Shown here: one piece after another, positions 1 through 6,324 of the stretch
Layout: each line of letters starts with the position of its first letter
How positions within the stretch are numbered: the first letter of the stretch is position 1
NCBI GenBank assembly: GCA_003520425.1
Contig: DOUU01000121.1
Span: 239-7,704, forward strand
Reading direction: 5' to 3'
Source of the DNA: Deltaproteobacteria bacterium
GTDB lineage: Bacteria > Myxococcota_A > UBA9160
DNA: 7,466 nucleotides
The notes under the pieces: model-generated
Seen by the model: only the letters and a program-made list of their open reading frames with translations
What the model was told of the DNA's origin: nothing
Database searches by the model: none
Program-made: the position numbers and the translations under genes

Positions 1-263
1 AGGTCCGTGGCGAGGTCGCCCATGGGAAGCAGGCGCACCGCTTCGGCCACCGAAGCACCCGAGAGATTCATGAATGTCTCCGGCTCGAGGAGGGCGACGT
101 CGCACCCATCCACCTTCCCGCGGCCGAAGCGGCCCGAGAACTTCCGGCTCGAGAGGGCGATTCCGTGGAGCGCAGCGAAGGCTTCGACCACGCGATAGCC
201 CACGTTGTGACGCGTCGCCGCGTAGCGGCGGCCGGGGTTGCCGAGGCCGACGATGAGCTTCAC
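1..263 (-). CDS. pth: Peptidyl-tRNA hydrolase Pth, N-terminal part (cut by the window edge)
   Basis: Pth cleaves the ester bond of peptidyl-tRNAs dropped by ribosomes and so recycles tRNA in the cytoplasm. The 87 visible residues show the family signatures: the N-terminal GLGNPG (residues 6-11), then TRHN (17-20) with the catalytic His at 19, and ETFMNLSG (62-69) with the substrate-contacting Asn at 66. The full protein is usually about 190-200 residues, so slightly more than half lies off the left edge. The start is a GTG at 263-261, chosen because MKLIVGLGNPG begins there as in most homologues. No good Shine-Dalgarno sequence lies in the 27-base gap after rplY; the nearest purine run, GGGGAG at 299-294, overlaps the end of rplY and is about 30 bases away. 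Translation is therefore probably coupled to rplY. Identification is firm; the exact start is less so. Confidence 0.95.
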   Translation of the reverse strand, partial: MKLIVGLGNPGRRYAATRHNVGYRVVEAFAALHGIALSSRKFSGRFGRGKVDGCDVALLEPETFMNLSGASVAEAVRLLPMGDLATD

Positions 264-290
264 GGCGCGGTCGCCCGGGCGCTTCGGAGA

Positions 291-1028
291 CTACTCCCCG
301 CCCTTGGCCGGGGCGCTCTTCGGGGTCGGGGCCCCGGCCTTCGCGGTCGGCGCGGCGGCCTTCGCCGCAGCGGGGGCGCCTTCCGCGCCCTCGGCCGGAG
401 CCTCGCCCTCGACTTCGGGCGCGACCTCCGCAGCCGCCGCCTCCGGCACGATCTCCGCAGCCGGTGCGACGACCGACACCACGGACAGATCGGGGTCGCT
501 TAGGAGCTTGACGCCCTCGGGCAGGGCGAGATCCCGCACGTGGATCGACTGGCCGATCATGAGCGCGGACACGTCCACCGCGATCTCATCGGGGATGGCG
601 CGCGGCAGGCATTCGATCTCGAGCTCGCGCAAGGCCTGGTCCAGGATGCCGCCACTCAGAGCCACGCCGGCGGCGGTGCCTACGACGTGGATCGGCACGG
701 AGACTTCGATCGTCTTGGTGAGGTCCACCTCGTAGAGGTCGGCGTGGAGGAGCGCGCCCTGCACGGGGTGACGCTGCAGCTCCTTCACGAGCACCACCTT
801 GCCCGCGAGGTCGCTCCTGCCCGAGACGGCGAGATCGATCAGGGTGTTCATTCCCGCATCGCTGGTCGCGAGGATCCGCTCGAGCAGCCGCGGGTCGAGG
901 GAGATCGGCACGGATTCGCGGCCGCGCCCGTACAGAATCGCCGGGATCCGGCCGGAGGCGCGCAGCCTTCGACCCATCCCCTTGCCGGTATGCTCGCGAA
1001 CCTCGACGGACAGTGCATGGTCACCCAC
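291..1028 (-). CDS. rplY: 50S ribosomal protein L25, long CTC/TL5 form
   Basis: Binds 5S rRNA in the large ribosomal subunit; long forms are called CTC (general stress protein) or TL5. The protein has 245 residues. An N-terminal L25 domain (about 5-95) carries GKGMGRRLRASGRIPAILYG at 15-34 and the HADLYEVD segment at 95-102. A TL5-type beta domain follows (about 100-187, with VPIHVVGTAAGV at 111-122 and EIAVDVS at 148-154). Residues from about 188 onward form a low-complexity tail of Ala, Pro, Glu, Lys and Gly, acidic in its first half and basic in its second. The start is GTG at 1028-1026, supported by AAGGAG at 1040-1035 with a 6-base spacer. It lies 22 bases after prs and 27 before pth, a common linkage of translation and PRPP genes. 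The tail is longer than in many family members and is probably disordered. Confidence 0.95.
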   Translation of the reverse strand: MGDHALSVEVREHTGKGMGRRLRASGRIPAILYGRGRESVPISLDPRLLERILATSDAGMNTLIDLAVSGRSDLAGKVVLVKELQRHPVQGALLHADLYEVDLTKTIEVSVPIHVVGTAAGVALSGGILDQALRELEIECLPRAIPDEIAVDVSALMIGQSIHVRDLALPEGVKLLSDPDLSVVSVVAPAAEIVPEAAAAEVAPEVEGEAPAEGAEGAPAAAKAAAPTAKAGAPTPKSAPAKGGE

Positions 1029-1050
1029 GACGGACTCCTTGGCGCTTTCC

Positions 1051-1989
1051 CTAGACGAAAAGCGAACTCACGCTCTCTTCGTTGTTGATGCGGCGGATCG
1101 ATTCGCCGAGCAAGGTGGCGATCGACACGACATGCAGTTTGCTCGATCCGCGGGCGTCGGACCGGAGCGGAATCGAATCCGTCACGACGAGCTCTCGCAG
1201 CGGGGACTCCTCGATCCGCTTGATCGCGGGGCCGGAGAGCACGGGATGCGTGATCGCTGCGTACACCGCCCGCGCACCGGCCTTCTCGAGAGCGCGCGAC
1301 GACTCGGTGAGCGTCCCGGCGGTGTCGACGATGTCGTCCACGATCACGCAGGTACGGCCGCGCACGTCACCCACGATGTTCATCACCTGCGACACGTTGG
1401 CGGCCTCGCGCCGCTTGTCGATGATGGCGAGCGGGGCATCCAGACGCTTTGCGTAGGCCCGCGAGCGCTCCACTCCGCCGGCGTCCGGCGCAATGACGCA
1501 CAAGTTGTCCCCGAAGCGCGCGCGGATCACGTCGAGCAGGATCGGAGTCGCGTAGACGTTGTCGACGGGAATATTGAAAAAGCCCTGAATCTGGCCCACG
1601 TGAAGGTCGATGCAGAGCACTCGGTCGGTGCCTGCCACCGACAAGAGGTCGGCCACCAGCTTGGCGGTGATCGGCATGCGCGGGCGGACCTTTCGATCCT
1701 GTCGGGCGTAGCCGTAGTAGGGAATCACCGCGGTAATGCGCCCGGCCGAGGAGCGGCGGAGCGCGTCGATCATGATCAGCAGCTCCATCAGGTGGGTGTT
1801 CTGAGGCGCCGAGGTCGACTGCAGCACGAAGCAGTCCATGCCGCGCACGTTCTCGTGGATCTCGACCGAGACCTCCCCGTCGCTGAACGTACCGACCTCG
1901 GCCTTGCCGAGCTCGATGTCGAGGTAGCCCGTGATCTCTCGCGCCAGATCGGGGTTCGAGCTCCCCGTAAAGAGCTTCATGTCTTGCAT
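1051..1989 (-). CDS. prs: Ribose-phosphate pyrophosphokinase (PRPP synthetase)
   Basis: Transfers pyrophosphate from ATP to ribose 5-phosphate to make PRPP, the precursor of purines, pyrimidines, NAD, histidine and tryptophan; cytoplasmic. The 312 residues match the usual class I length of about 310-320. Visible motifs (counted from the ATG at 1989) are FSDGE (35-39), the flexible catalytic loop [18 protein letters not shown] (91-108), [11 protein letters not shown] (128-138), DAGGVERSR (169-177), [20 protein letters not shown] (192-211) and the PRPP-binding loop [12 protein letters not shown] (215-226). A second ATG at 1980 would begin the protein at [10 protein letters not shown] and give 309 residues; neither start has a strong ribosome binding site. 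The frame stays open further upstream but would then pass through tRNA-Gln, so longer starts are rejected. It lies between tRNA-Gln and rplY in the same orientation. Confidence 0.96.
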   Translation of the reverse strand: MQDMKLFTGSSNPDLAREITGYLDIELGKAEVGTFSDGEVSVEIHENVRGMDCFVLQSTSAPQNTHLMELLIMIDALRRSSAGRITAVIPYYGYARQDRKVRPRMPITAKLVADLLSVAGTDRVLCIDLHVGQIQGFFNIPVDNVYATPILLDVIRARFGDNLCVIAPDAGGVERSRAYAKRLDAPLAIIDKRREAANVSQVMNIVGDVRGRTCVIVDDIVDTAGTLTESSRALEKAGARAVYAAITHPVLSGPAIKRIEESPLRELVVTDSIPLRSDARGSSKLHVVSIATLLGESIRRINNEESVSSLFV

Positions 1990-2018
1990 ATCGGCCGTCG
2001 CTGCTTCCGCCTGTGGAA

Positions 2019-2036
2019 AGCCGATTGCGGTCGGCT
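2019..2036 (-). other. Small inverted repeat between tRNA-Gln and prs
   Basis: The arms AGCCGA (2019-2024) and TCGGCT (2031-2036) form a perfect 6-base-pair stem around a 6-base loop. On the minus strand the stem is followed by only three T residues, so it is a poor intrinsic terminator. It sits in the prs leader, 30 bases downstream of the tRNA 3' end and 30 bases before the prs ATG at 1989. It could be a processing or pausing element, or chance in GC-rich DNA. Confidence 0.25.
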
Positions 2037-2065
2037 GCTCCCACTCGATCGGAGTCCCATAACCA

Positions 2066-2138
2066 TTGGGGCGGCAGGACTCGAACCTGCAGATGGCGGC
2101 TCCAAAGGCCGCTGCCTTACCAGTTTGGCGACGCCCCA
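2066..2138 (-). tRNA. tRNA-Gln, anticodon UUG
   Basis: The reverse strand folds into a complete 73-nucleotide cloverleaf. It has a 7-bp acceptor stem (TGGGGCG with CGCCCCA), a 3-bp D stem (GCC with GGC) around a 10-base loop containing GGTAA, a 5-bp anticodon stem (GCGGC with GCCGC), a 7-base loop CTTTGGA, a 5-base variable region, and a 5-bp T stem (GCAGG with CCTGC) with loop TTCGAGT. The anticodon TTG (2105-2103) reads CAA and, by wobble, CAG. The layout, including the weak-looking T-A first acceptor pair, resembles known bacterial tRNA-Gln. The 3' CCA is not encoded (TGG follows the discriminator A), so it must be added after transcription. The first 22 nucleotides overlap the 3' end of ispE. 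It is read with ispE and prs and is probably cut from their common transcript. Confidence 0.96.
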
Positions 2139-3073
2139 TCGGTGCCCTCGGCCTCGGCCGAGGGCTCAAATCGAGAAGTCACCCGGGCCCAGGCCGGAGC
2201 CTTGAGCGCAAGCCGTCCGCGTGCCTGCTCGGCGCTCGCCCCGTCCGTGAACAGGGCGAACAGTGTCGGACCACTCCCCGACATCCCCACTCCAAGGGCC
2301 TTGGAGGCGCAAAGCTCGTGCTTCAAGCGCGCGATCACTGGGCACAGCCGGGTGGCTGCAGGCTCGAGATCGTTTGCGAGGAGGCCGGCCCCAATCCGCT
2401 CCACCAGATCCCGAAGCCTGGAAAGCGAGCGCATCGTAGGTCCGCTCCCGGGGAGCGTCAACGCACAGCGCGCGCGATCGTAAGCCTCGAAGACCGCCTG
2501 GGTCGCAAGCGGAAGGCCGGGATGAACGAGCAGAATGCCGAGATCGGGGAACTTCTCGAGGGGCTCGACGCCCTCGCCGATTCCCGTGACCCAGGCGGCG
2601 CGCGGCGGGTCTACCAAGAAGAAGGGGACATCCGCTCCAAGCCGCAGGGCGACGGCAGAAAGCTCTGCGTGCGATAACACGGCGGGGAAGAGCCGTTTGA
2701 GCGCCCGCAGCACCGCACCCGCATCGCTCGAGCCTCCCCCGAGGCCCGCCGCCGCCGGAATGCGCTTGCGGAGAGAAATCGCCACGTCCGCGCCGATCCC
2801 CGCCGCCTTGAGAAAGGCCTGCGCCGCCCGCGCCGCGAGGTTGGTGGCGTCGGTGGGAACGTCGGGGACGTCGCCCTCGAGGGCGAGCCGCACCCGCACT
2901 TCGGGAGCCTCCCGCAGCTCAAGACGAACGTCGTCGACGAGCGCGATCGGCACAAACAGACTCTCGAGCTCGTGGTAGCCGTCGGAGCGTCGGCCTACGA
3001 CACGCAGCCCGAAGTTCAGCTTCGCGGGAGCGCGCAGCTGAAGCGCGCGCAGCGCGGGCTCGCCGCTGCCCAT
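2117..3073 (-). CDS. ispE: 4-diphosphocytidyl-2-C-methyl-D-erythritol kinase (GHMP kinase family)
   Basis: IspE phosphorylates the 2-hydroxyl of CDP-methylerythritol with ATP, the fourth step of the MEP pathway to IPP and DMAPP. The 318 residues compare with about 280-300 for most family members. Motifs are [13 protein letters not shown] (15-27) with the catalytic Lys at 18, SDGYHELES (30-38), the ATP-binding glycine loop [20 protein letters not shown] (106-125), LGADVPFFL (145-153) with the catalytic Asp at 148, [10 protein letters not shown] (163-172), and the C-terminal GHMP motif [14 protein letters not shown] (262-275). The ATG (3073-3071) directly follows the TAG of the DUF1844 gene with no gap and no clear Shine-Dalgarno sequence, which suggests translational coupling. 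The last residues, GASPNW (313-318), and the TAA stop are encoded by bases that also form the 5' end of tRNA-Gln. The tail beyond about 303 is outside the conserved kinase fold. Confidence 0.96.
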   Translation of the reverse strand: MGSGEPALRALQLRAPAKLNFGLRVVGRRSDGYHELESLFVPIALVDDVRLELREAPEVRVRLALEGDVPDVPTDATNLAARAAQAFLKAAGIGADVAISLRKRIPAAAGLGGGSSDAGAVLRALKRLFPAVLSHAELSAVALRLGADVPFFLVDPPRAAWVTGIGEGVEPLEKFPDLGILLVHPGLPLATQAVFEAYDRARCALTLPGSGPTMRSLSRLRDLVERIGAGLLANDLEPAATRLCPVIARLKHELCASKALGVGMSGSGPTLFALFTDGASAEQARGRLALKAPAWARVTSRFEPSAEAEGTDGASPNW

Positions 3074-3370
3074 CTAGCGGCTGGCTTCGACGAAGCGCAT
3101 GCGGATCTCGAAGAGGAGGCTCTCGAGGAGCTTGGCCTCCTCCGGGTCGAGGTTGCCCCGTGTCTTCGTCTCGAGGATCTCGAGGATGTCGATCGTCTGC
3201 CGTGCGAGTGGGAGATTCCGCTCGCCAGCCTTTCCCGACTGCGCGTCGGGAATGAGGCCGAGGTGAAACAGCGCCGAGGTCGAGAGGGAGAGAATAAAAG
3301 TGGAGAAGTCGATCGCGGAAAGAGCCTCCTCCCCGCCCGGCTTCTCGCTCGTCCGCTCGTCATTTCCCAT
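3074..3370 (-). CDS. DUF1844 family protein
   Basis: A 98-residue soluble protein that matches DUF1844 in length and pattern: a polar N-terminus of about 18 residues, then DFSTFILSLSTSALFHLGLI (21-40), a short Gly/Lys turn, NLPLARQTIDILEILETKT (52-70), and a final helix with LLESLLFEIRMRFVEAS. The family's biochemical function is unknown; it is mainly found in deltaproteobacterial, acidobacterial and related genomes. The start at 3370 is chosen because MGNDERTSE precedes the conserved block and AGGAG (3385-3381) lies 10 bases upstream, inside the end of the previous gene. A longer open frame upstream (to 3640) only overlaps the CDP-alcohol transferase gene and is not credible. It begins one base after the transferase stop and ends directly against the ispE start, so all three are probably translated from one message. 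Confidence 0.88.
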   Translation of the reverse strand: MGNDERTSEKPGGEEALSAIDFSTFILSLSTSALFHLGLIPDAQSGKAGERNLPLARQTIDILEILETKTRGNLDPEEAKLLESLLFEIRMRFVEASR

Positions 3371-3371
3371 C

Positions 3372-3995
3372 TTAAGACCGCTCCTGTGCACCGGCCACAC
3401 GACGCGATGACGCATCGAGCTGCGCCATCTCCCGGTAGGCCAGGGAAAACCGCTGCACCACCGTGATCGTTGCGCCGATGGCCACGATCCAGAGCGCAGG
3501 CACCATGAATCCAAGGATCGCGCCGGCGGCGAGAAGGCCAATCCGCTCGCCGCGCTCGAGGAGCCCTCCCTCCAACACAGGAACGACGAGCTCCGCCCGC
3601 GCCTTCGTGTAGGACACGAGCACCGTGACGACGAGCGCATAGCCCGCGAGCAGAACGAGCCCTGGCTCTCCTTTGCCTGCGTAGTGCATCACGATCCCGA
3701 GGAGAATTCCCATGTCGACCAAACGGTCGAGGGTCGAGTCGAGGAACGCACCGAAGGTGGAAGCGGTCCCCTGGTGCCGGGCAATCACGCCGTCCACGAG
3801 GTCAAAGAATCCGCCCGCGAGGATGAGGACCCCGGCCCAGCGGAACTGGCCGAACGCGAAGCCGACCGCCGCCCCCAGCGAGACCAGCGTGCCGAGAACC
3901 GTGAGCAGGTTTGGACTGAGCGGACGGCGGAAAAGGAAGGGCAAGAGCGCCTGAAGCCAAGCGTCGAGACGATCGCCGAGCTTCGCCTTGATCAT
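3372..3995 (-). CDS. CDP-alcohol phosphatidyltransferase family protein (PgsA-like)
   Basis: An integral membrane enzyme of 207 residues that should exchange the CMP of a CDP-alcohol such as CDP-diacylglycerol for another alcohol, forming a phospholipid or its precursor. The family signature is complete: D65xxDG69xxAR73, eight residues, G82xxxD86xxxD90, with the four metal-binding and catalytic Asp at 65, 68, 86 and 90. Hydrophobic stretches near residues 30-48, 53-64, 93-103, 112-127 and 151-179 fit the roughly six-helix fold. The acceptor alcohol cannot be read from the signature. The later YTKARAE (129-135) and ERGERIG (147-153) segments recall inositol-phosphate-type enzymes as well as PgsA, so glycerol phosphate and inositol phosphate are both possible. 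The ATG at 3995 has a weak AGGGTG 5 bases upstream. This is the first gene of the minus-strand unit. Confidence 0.88.
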   Translation of the reverse strand: MIKAKLGDRLDAWLQALLPFLFRRPLSPNLLTVLGTLVSLGAAVGFAFGQFRWAGVLILAGGFFDLVDGVIARHQGTASTFGAFLDSTLDRLVDMGILLGIVMHYAGKGEPGLVLLAGYALVVTVLVSYTKARAELVVPVLEGGLLERGERIGLLAAGAILGFMVPALWIVAIGATITVVQRFSLAYREMAQLDASSRRVAGAQERS

Positions 3996-4046
3996 GGCGT
4001 CACCCTAGCATTCAAGCACTGCCCTGGGGACGCCGAAGCGCCGGGC

Positions 4047-4379
4047 ATGGCTGGCGTGCGCAAGCGAGTGTCAGTGGCCGCCTTTCTCGCGGCGGGACTC
4101 TTCGCCGCCGCAGGCCAGGCCGGGGAAGACCCGGCAGCGCGCCTCGCGGCTCCGGACGCCACGGCGGATCGGATGCCTGGCGAGCAGCGCGCTCGCCCCC
4201 GCTCACCGGCGGAGCGTGTGCCCGCAGCGGGCGGGGGCGAAGTCGGTCTTGCCCCTGCAACCCCGCCTCTCGCCGCCCGCCGCCCTTGCGAGCAGACGAC
4301 GCTCGAGTGGCTGCAGCGCTTCGGCGCCGTGGAAGCCCGGCCGATCGTTCCGAGCGAGAGGGGCGAGGACCCCTTCTAG
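4047..4379 (+). CDS. Possible small exported protein of unknown function
   Basis: A 110-residue open frame that I do not recognise. Its N-terminus looks like a Sec signal peptide: the basic MAGVRKR, then a hydrophobic VAAFLAAGLFAAAG core, and a plausible cleavage near GQA/GED (about residue 25). The rest is Ala/Pro/Arg-rich and low in order, with one Cys near residue 83 and a final segment, TTLEWLQRFGAVEARPIVPS, that looks more like ordinary protein. About 78 percent of its codons end in G or C, fair for real coding DNA here but not decisive. It has no convincing Shine-Dalgarno sequence and starts 51 bases from the divergent CDP-alcohol transferase start. No lipobox is visible. It may be a real periplasmic protein or a chance frame in GC-rich intergenic DNA. 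Confidence 0.42.
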   Translation: MAGVRKRVSVAAFLAAGLFAAAGQAGEDPAARLAAPDATADRMPGEQRARPRSPAERVPAAGGGEVGLAPATPPLAARRPCEQTTLEWLQRFGAVEARPIVPSERGEDPF

Positions 4380-4652
4380 TCCTCCGCCGCGCACCGGCCG
4401 CCGACCCTCGCGCGGCGCGCGTCCCGCTCCTTGCGCGCCCCCCTGCGTCCCGGAAAGCCGGGCCGGTGCCCAGCTGCAACACGATCCCGTGTCCACTCCT
4501 TCGCCGAAAGGGAGCTTTTCGTCGGGGCCAAACCGTTCCTGACTCGGCCTACCGGGGCTTTCGCTCCGCCCGCCCTGCTTCGAGCCTTTTGCGTAAGCGT
4601 TGCACACGCGTGCTCCCCCTTGGCCTCTGGCCGATGCGCGCGGGACCCCCGC

Positions 4653-4682
4653 TTGTCACAGGAGCGCGAACGCTCGTATCAT
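4653..4682 (+). promoter_or_regulatory. Candidate sigma70-type promoter for the tssA-tssB-tssC operon
   Basis: A TTGTCA box (4653-4658) and a TATCAT box (4677-4682) are separated by 18 bases. Each matches the consensus at five of six positions. AT-rich hexamers are scarce in this GC-rich stretch, which makes the pair stand out. Transcription would start near 4689, giving a leader of about 45 bases to the ATG of tssA. Sigma specificity in this organism is unknown. Confidence 0.45.
4662..4675. promoter_or_regulatory. Short inverted repeat in the promoter spacer, possible operator
   Basis: GAGCG (4662-4666) and CGCTC (4671-4675) form a perfect 5-bp dyad around CGAA, lying wholly between the -35 and -10 boxes of the candidate promoter. 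A site here could be bound by a dimeric regulator that represses, or by one that distorts the spacer to activate. Five-base arms are short and could arise by chance. Confidence 0.22.
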
Positions 4683-4692
4683 GCGCTAGCCC

Positions 4693-4698
4693 AAGGAG
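4693..4698 (+). promoter_or_regulatory. Shine-Dalgarno-like AAGGAG upstream of tssA, oddly placed
   Basis: This is the only strong ribosome-binding match before tssA, but it is 36 bases from the ATG at 4735. In the tssA frame, which opens after the TAG at 4687-4689, it is 27 bases from a TTG (4726), 9 bases from an ATT (4708) and 3 bases from a CTG (4702). The spacing to ATT is ideal, but ATT starts are rare. Confidence 0.35.
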
Positions 4699-4734
4699 CG
4701 CCTGAGGATTGCCCCTGCACGCGGCTTGCAACCC

Positions 4735-6291
4735 ATGACCGAGCCGTCCGCCAGAGCTGCGCTGGGATCGGCCCCGATTCCCGGGCCGAGTCCTGCCGGT
4801 CAGTCGGTCTCCGACGATTCCGACTATGAAGCGCTGCGCCATGAGGTGATGAAGGAGCCCGCGAAGGGCGAGTTCACCGATTGGTCTCGGGTGGTACAGC
4901 TTGGCTCGCGCATCCTTCGAGAAAAGTCGAAGGACCTCCCGAGCGCGACGTATCTCGCCGTGGGCCTCTTGGCAACCGAGGGCTTCGCGGGACTCATCGA
5001 TGGCCTGCGGATCGTGGAGGGGCTCTTGCAAGCGCACTGGGACGGGGGATTCCCCCCAGTGCCGGCGCGCCTTCGGGGCCGCATCAACGCGATCCAGTAC
5101 CTCTCGGATGCCTGCCAGAAGGCCCTCGGGCTAAGGGGCGACCCGGGCCCTGCGGATCGGGAGGCGCTTCTTGCATGTCTTCAGGCGTGCAGCGACCTCG
5201 AGAAGGTGCTCGTCGAGCGCTTTGTGGATGGACCCGTGAGCGTGGGGAGCCTGACCAGCGCTCTGCGGGAGATCGTCGAGCGGCTGCCCGAGGAGGGGAG
5301 CGCCCCCAAGGCCGCGCCGGCCGCCCCCGCCCCACAGCCCTCCTCCCTCGCCACGGCCGGGAGCACCGCTGCGTCGAGCAGTGAGATCCTCTCCCGGGCG
5401 CATGCCGAGGAGGCGCTGGCGAGGAGCGCGGAATTCCTCAGCGAGAAGGAGCCGACGAGCCCGCTTGGGTATCGGCTCTCCCGGCTCTTGCGCTGGGGTG
5501 AGGTGACCTCTGCACCGCCTGTCGTCGACGGCAAGACCCCGCTCATCGACCCCCCCGCGGAGCGGATCTCAGGGCTGCGACGCCTCTTTGAAGCCAGCGA
5601 CTGGGCGGGGCTGCTCGCGAACTCGGAGGAGGCATTCCGGGAGCGGCCGGTCTGGATGGACGCGCAGCGATATTCGGACCGAGCGCTCGTCGGGCTCGGC
5701 GAGCCGTACGTGGCTGCACGCCAGGGGCTCCTGGAGGAGGTGCGCTCGCTGCTGCGTCGCCTCCCAACCCTACCCTCCCTATGCTTCCAGAATGGCACCC
5801 CGTTCGCGGACGCCGACACCAGGAAATGGATCCTGGAGGAGGTGGGCTCGGAGGAGAGCGCGCCCTCCCGACTTGCAGTAGCGGCCGCGCCGGACTCGGC
5901 GGACGTGGTCGCAGCGCGGGAGGAGGCCAGGGAACTCGCGCGCAAGGGCCGACTCTCCCATGCTCTGGGAAAGCTCGAGGAGGCGCTCCTCAAGGACGGG
6001 TCTGCGCGAGGCCGTTTCCTCGCACGCCTTGAGCTTGCGGCTCTTGCGAGCGACGCCGGCAAGGAACGCGTGGCGGCTCCGCTTCTCGAGGGGCTCGACC
6101 AAGAGATGCAGCGCCACGGGCTTGAGCAATGGGAACCCGGGCTTGCCTTGCGCGTGCTCGAGGCCCTCTACCGCTGCCGCAAACGCTTGGCCGAGCGGAG
6201 GGGCGGGACGCCCGAGGACGCGGCCCGTGCGGAAGAGGTTTTCGCGCGCCTGTGCCGGATCGATCCGGCCACAGGCGCGGCGCTCGAATGA
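4735..6291 (+). CDS. tssA: Type VI secretion system protein TssA (ImpA_N domain with VasJ-like C-terminus)
   Basis: TssA proteins help start or cap the growing T6SS tail at the baseplate, in the cytoplasm. Counted from the ATG at 4735, the protein has 518 residues. The N-terminal ImpA_N domain (about 27-130) shows FTDWSRVVQLGSRILREKSK (43-62), DLPSATYLAVGLLATEGFAG (63-82), then LIDGLRIVEGLL and a HWDGGFPP element. An Ala/Pro/Ser-rich linker follows (about 188-220). The C-terminal part resembles the VasJ/EvfE type, with RPVWMDAQRYSDRALVGLG, a LLRRLPTLPSLCFQNGTPFA run (about 338-357) and DADTRKWI. This puts it among the long TssA forms whose C-terminus differs from the ring-forming short-tail class. 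The start is uncertain: TTG at 4726, or ATT at 4708 near AAGGAG, are alternatives. It is the first gene of the T6SS operon, 33 bases before tssB. Confidence 0.9.
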   Translation: MTEPSARAALGSAPIPGPSPAGQSVSDDSDYEALRHEVMKEPAKGEFTDWSRVVQLGSRILREKSKDLPSATYLAVGLLATEGFAGLIDGLRIVEGLLQAHWDGGFPPVPARLRGRINAIQYLSDACQKALGLRGDPGPADREALLACLQACSDLEKVLVERFVDGPVSVGSLTSALREIVERLPEEGSAPKAAPAAPAPQPSSLATAGSTAASSSEILSRAHAEEALARSAEFLSEKEPTSPLGYRLSRLLRWGEVTSAPPVVDGKTPLIDPPAERISGLRRLFEASDWAGLLANSEEAFRERPVWMDAQRYSDRALVGLGEPYVAARQGLLEEVRSLLRRLPTLPSLCFQNGTPFADADTRKWILEEVGSEESAPSRLAVAAAPDSADVVAAREEARELARKGRLSHALGKLEEALLKDGSARGRFLARLELAALASDAGKERVAAPLLEGLDQEMQRHGLEQWEPGLALRVLEALYRCRKRLAERRGGTPEDAARAEEVFARLCRIDPATGAALE

Positions 6292-6324
6292 TCGGGAAGG
6301 TCCCCTTCCACAGGAGGATTCGGC

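Larger units (their letters stand above)
4380..4734. other. Intergenic region upstream of the T6SS operon
   Basis: About 355 bases with no gene I can support on either strand. Open frames crossing it are rich in Arg, Pro and Ser and have no family features. It contains a GC-only inverted repeat (arms CGCGC at 4410-4414 and GCGCG at 4418-4422, 3-base loop, no T run), which is not a good terminator. Near its right end it holds a sigma70-like promoter, a short dyad and a Shine-Dalgarno-like AAGGAG. Local base use (many Cys and Ser codons in every frame) differs from the flanking genes, which supports its being noncoding. Confidence 0.6.

Noticed and set aside
1990..2169. N-terminal extension of prs by about 60 codons
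   Set aside because: The frame is open, but it would translate through tRNA-Gln and add residues absent from PRPP synthetases.
799..2205. Long plus-strand open frame (468 codons) opposite prs and rplY
   Set aside because: It is antisense to firmly identified rplY, prs and tRNA-Gln, has no family motif, and is rich in His, Arg and Asp as expected of a shadow in GC-rich DNA.
4410..4422. CGCGC/GCGCG inverted repeat as a terminator for the candidate exported protein
   Set aside because: No T run follows on either strand and the arms are only 5 bases in very GC-rich DNA.
4203..4607. Minus-strand open frame in the intergenic region
   Set aside because: It is rich in Gly and Arg, has no motif or ribosome binding site, and overlaps the plus-strand candidate exported protein; likely chance.
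4431..4829. Plus-strand frame running into the start of tssA
   Set aside because: It overlaps the tssA N-terminus in another frame and has Cys/Arg/Ser-rich random composition.
5181..6062. Minus-strand open frame of 293 codons inside tssA
   Set aside because: It is Ser/Arg/Ala-rich with no recognisable domain and lies wholly within tssA.
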